DNA of 64,000 bases from Pseudorasbora parva (taxonomy: Eukaryota > Chordata > Actinopteri > Cypriniformes > Gobionidae). The position numbers were made by a program, and so were the translations under genes. Below the pieces are notes generated by a model. It made no database searches and had not been told where the DNA came from. It saw only the letters and a program-made list of their open reading frames with translations. Of this stretch, positions 1-64,000 are shown piece by piece. How positions within the stretch are numbered: the stretch's first letter is position 1; the number at the start of each line of letters is the position of its first letter. The stretch spans positions 5,027,320-5,091,319 of the forward strand of contig NC_090179.1 in the NCBI RefSeq assembly GCF_024679245.1. Direction: 5' to 3'.

Positions 1-143
1 AGAGAAAAGTTGGTTCCCTGCTTATTTATTAAAATATTTTACAAATATTAAGACATTTAAAAAAAATTTTTTTATAAAACATTATATGAACTACTTAAAC
101 TAACTTAAACTACCACTTAAACTACTTGTTTCTTTTGTCGTAG

Positions 144-62075
<61,932 letters not shown>

Positions 62076-63990
62076 ACGATCTCTTCAGATGTGAAGTGAC
62101 CTCAAGAAACATGGTGCTACTGCATGCTCTAGAATGTACTTTTGATACTCAAACAAACAATCCCATCATGCACAAGTGTTATGTTTTGTGTTGATAGTAA
62201 ATATTTGTAACAAATCCAAAATCCATGAAACGTTTGGTGTTTTGTGGCATTAATTCCAATCCTGATTGTTTATGGCACATTCCATCATGTTACTGTTTCC
62301 TGTTGTAGGGTTGCATATATAACCGGGTTCATTAGATATCAATGCTATTGTGTAAATGTAAAGGTTTTAAGCACCGACCTCTTCGTTTTGGAGTTCTGAG
62401 ACCACCCGAAGCTCTTTTGTTCAGTTGCAGTCATGATTCTAGCTCTCTAGACTCTTAAAACAATGGCATTGCTTGCCATCATACGTAGTGTCTTGCCTGC
62501 ACAAGATCTTTTCCCGTCCTTGCCGTTTCGAGTAAGTGAAAGCATTGAGCTCCAGGAGTCCTGTCATACTGCTGATTAAACTCTGGGTTGAAACACTTCA
62601 CATCTGGCCGTGCTTCAGCTTAGCGGTTTGCTTGTTATTTTTGACCCTTCACCAGCTTTCTGTGCAGATGAGCCAGTCCCGTATGGGTGAATCCCCTCCA
62701 CACACACACACAAAAAGAAAGAAAGAAAATTATGCCTATTTTTTGGAGACAATTAAGTAATCTTATTACAGTAATGCGTTCTGAGCTTTTACTTTTAAGG
62801 GGTTGTTTTGTAATTATTTGTAATCATTAATTAAGCTCAATATTAATGTTATATTCTCATTACTGTAGTACAATCCTTTTTTATTTAATGTTCTTGACAT
62901 ATTTTGTGAGATTCGCCCCGCTCATGAAGCATTAGCAAGCGTCTTTTGATTTGAGACACTCCACCCATGTTTTTATAAGTAGGCAATAATATGCATGCAA
63001 ATGCAGTTAAATACATTATGCGAAGAGAGCTTTGTGGATGGCTGAACGAACGCATCGCAACATTCATTCCTGCACACCGTGTGAAGTATGAAGAGCTTTG
63101 CTCTGATTATGCTAAGATCAAGCGGAACGACAGCTTGTGTCTAATATTAATCACCTTGTGGACATCTATTTTGGCATCTGTCCGGTGAAGGGAACAAACT
63201 GAAAGTAAACGTGTAAAATAGTAATCATTATGTACATTATGTATGTTTAAACCTGGAAGATTAACATGTGTGCTTATGTTTTTCCCTGGACCCGGGGACT
63301 ACAGGTGCTTCCATCATTTGACCGAGAATGTGTTTCTTTAATCATTGTGTATTCACATAGAATTAGTTTATATATATAAATACATACACAAATCATATGC
63401 GTACAGTAAGTTGGATCATTATCAACAGGTTACTTTGCCTAATGTTGTTTGTTTTGCACCATTTGAACTTGACATGTTGACCAATTATCAAGTTTGTACA
63501 CATCATATGACAATAATTTTTCTTTTTTTGCTTTAAATAGCTTATGCATTGTAGTCACTGTGGAACTTGCAAAACTGTGTGTGATATTTTAAGATGTGAG
63601 TGTATGTGTGTAGGTTATGTACGTAAATCCCCCCGAACTGTGTGTGTGTGTGTGTGTGTGTGTGTCTGTCCCAAAAGCCTCACTAGCCAATGTATTATCA
63701 AACATATAATGTGTCAGTTTTTGCTATATTTGGTTGATACTGTTTTTCGATCCATCTGGACACTTTATTATGTATTAATATACCTGGTGCTGTATTTGAC
63801 CTGCCTGTGAGCCCTACCAGGTCTTCTCTATTGTGCCGTAGGATTTCCATCTTATTTAAATAAAGGGGCGGGGCTATTGCACTTTTTCCACAACCTATAT
63901 TCTGACTAGTTCCCGGAAATCCCGGCATTTTACCTGCTCTAGTGAAAAAGGAAATAAAATATTTTAAATAAATATAACAAAAAGTGTCTC
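62076..63990 (+). other. eln: Probable elastin 3' UTR
   Basis: No coding sequence or TE structure stands out after the stop codon. It contains a (CA)n stretch near 62700, a (GT)n run at 63639-63665 and AATAAA hexamers near 63859, 63953 and 63967, the last followed by a GT-rich stretch. The true cleavage site is not proved; a nearer site without a canonical hexamer is possible. Confidence 0.5.
63953..63972 (+). terminator. Candidate polyadenylation signals
   Basis: Two AATAAA hexamers (63953-63958 and 63967-63972) lie just before a GTGTCT stretch at the window end. Another AATAAA is at 63859. Confidence 0.45.
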
Positions 63991-64000
63991 TTGGTATGCA

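Overview
The window is vertebrate genomic DNA, most likely from a cyprinid-type teleost. It holds the middle and 3' end of one large gene, a tropoelastin (elastin) gene, read on the + strand. Evidence for a teleost is the repeat content: an L2 LINE with a fish-type 3' tail, several Tc1 families, DIRS-type tyrosine-recombinase retrotransposons and many MITEs. I see 41 coding exons with consensus-like splice sites, from exon w1 (144-206) to the last coding exon w41 (62029-62075). w41 encodes the basic C-terminal tail of elastin, with two cysteines, ending RRRK and a stop. The start of the gene lies outside the window. Every internal exon starts with two codon bases and ends with one (phase 1 throughout). 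The exons sum to about 766 residues in one uninterrupted frame.

Layout. 144-31137: six copies of a three-exon cassette: A (63 bp, hydrophobic), B (36 bp, cross-link type GLTPAQAKAAKYG), C (66 bp, hydrophobic GLGGAGGAGAGPGYGG type). The encoded residues are almost identical in all six copies, while their introns have been heavily invaded. 33962-41007: alternating hydrophobic and cross-link exons (KPPKYG type), including a 168-bp exon that is a 12-bp coding minisatellite, (VPGG)x14. 42669-55910: more divergent hydrophobic, Pro/Tyr-rich and cross-link exons. 62029-62075: C-terminal exon, followed by a probable 3' UTR with several AATAAA signals near the window end.

The introns hold most of the structure. 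There is a nearly intact DIRS-type element (6480-11840) with gag, RT/RNase H and tyrosine-recombinase ORFs, 156-bp inverted terminal repeats and an internal complementary region. Three other DIRS-type elements are decayed or rearranged: 16470-20375 with its duplicate at 21440-25680, 28356-29900, and 56491-about 60385. There is a 5'-truncated L2 LINE, at least five Tc1/mariner relics, two large foldback elements and many short inverted-repeat elements. Two MITE insertions can be proved inside the window, because the duplicated cassettes keep the empty site: one at TTAA (22022-22812) and one at TTA (27464-27730).

Taken together, the window shows an extracellular-matrix gene that expanded its repetitive protein by tandem cassette duplication. 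Transposons in its introns act as time stamps for the order of duplication. No other cellular gene is supported. Family names for repeats come from visible motifs and recalled knowledge, not from database searches.
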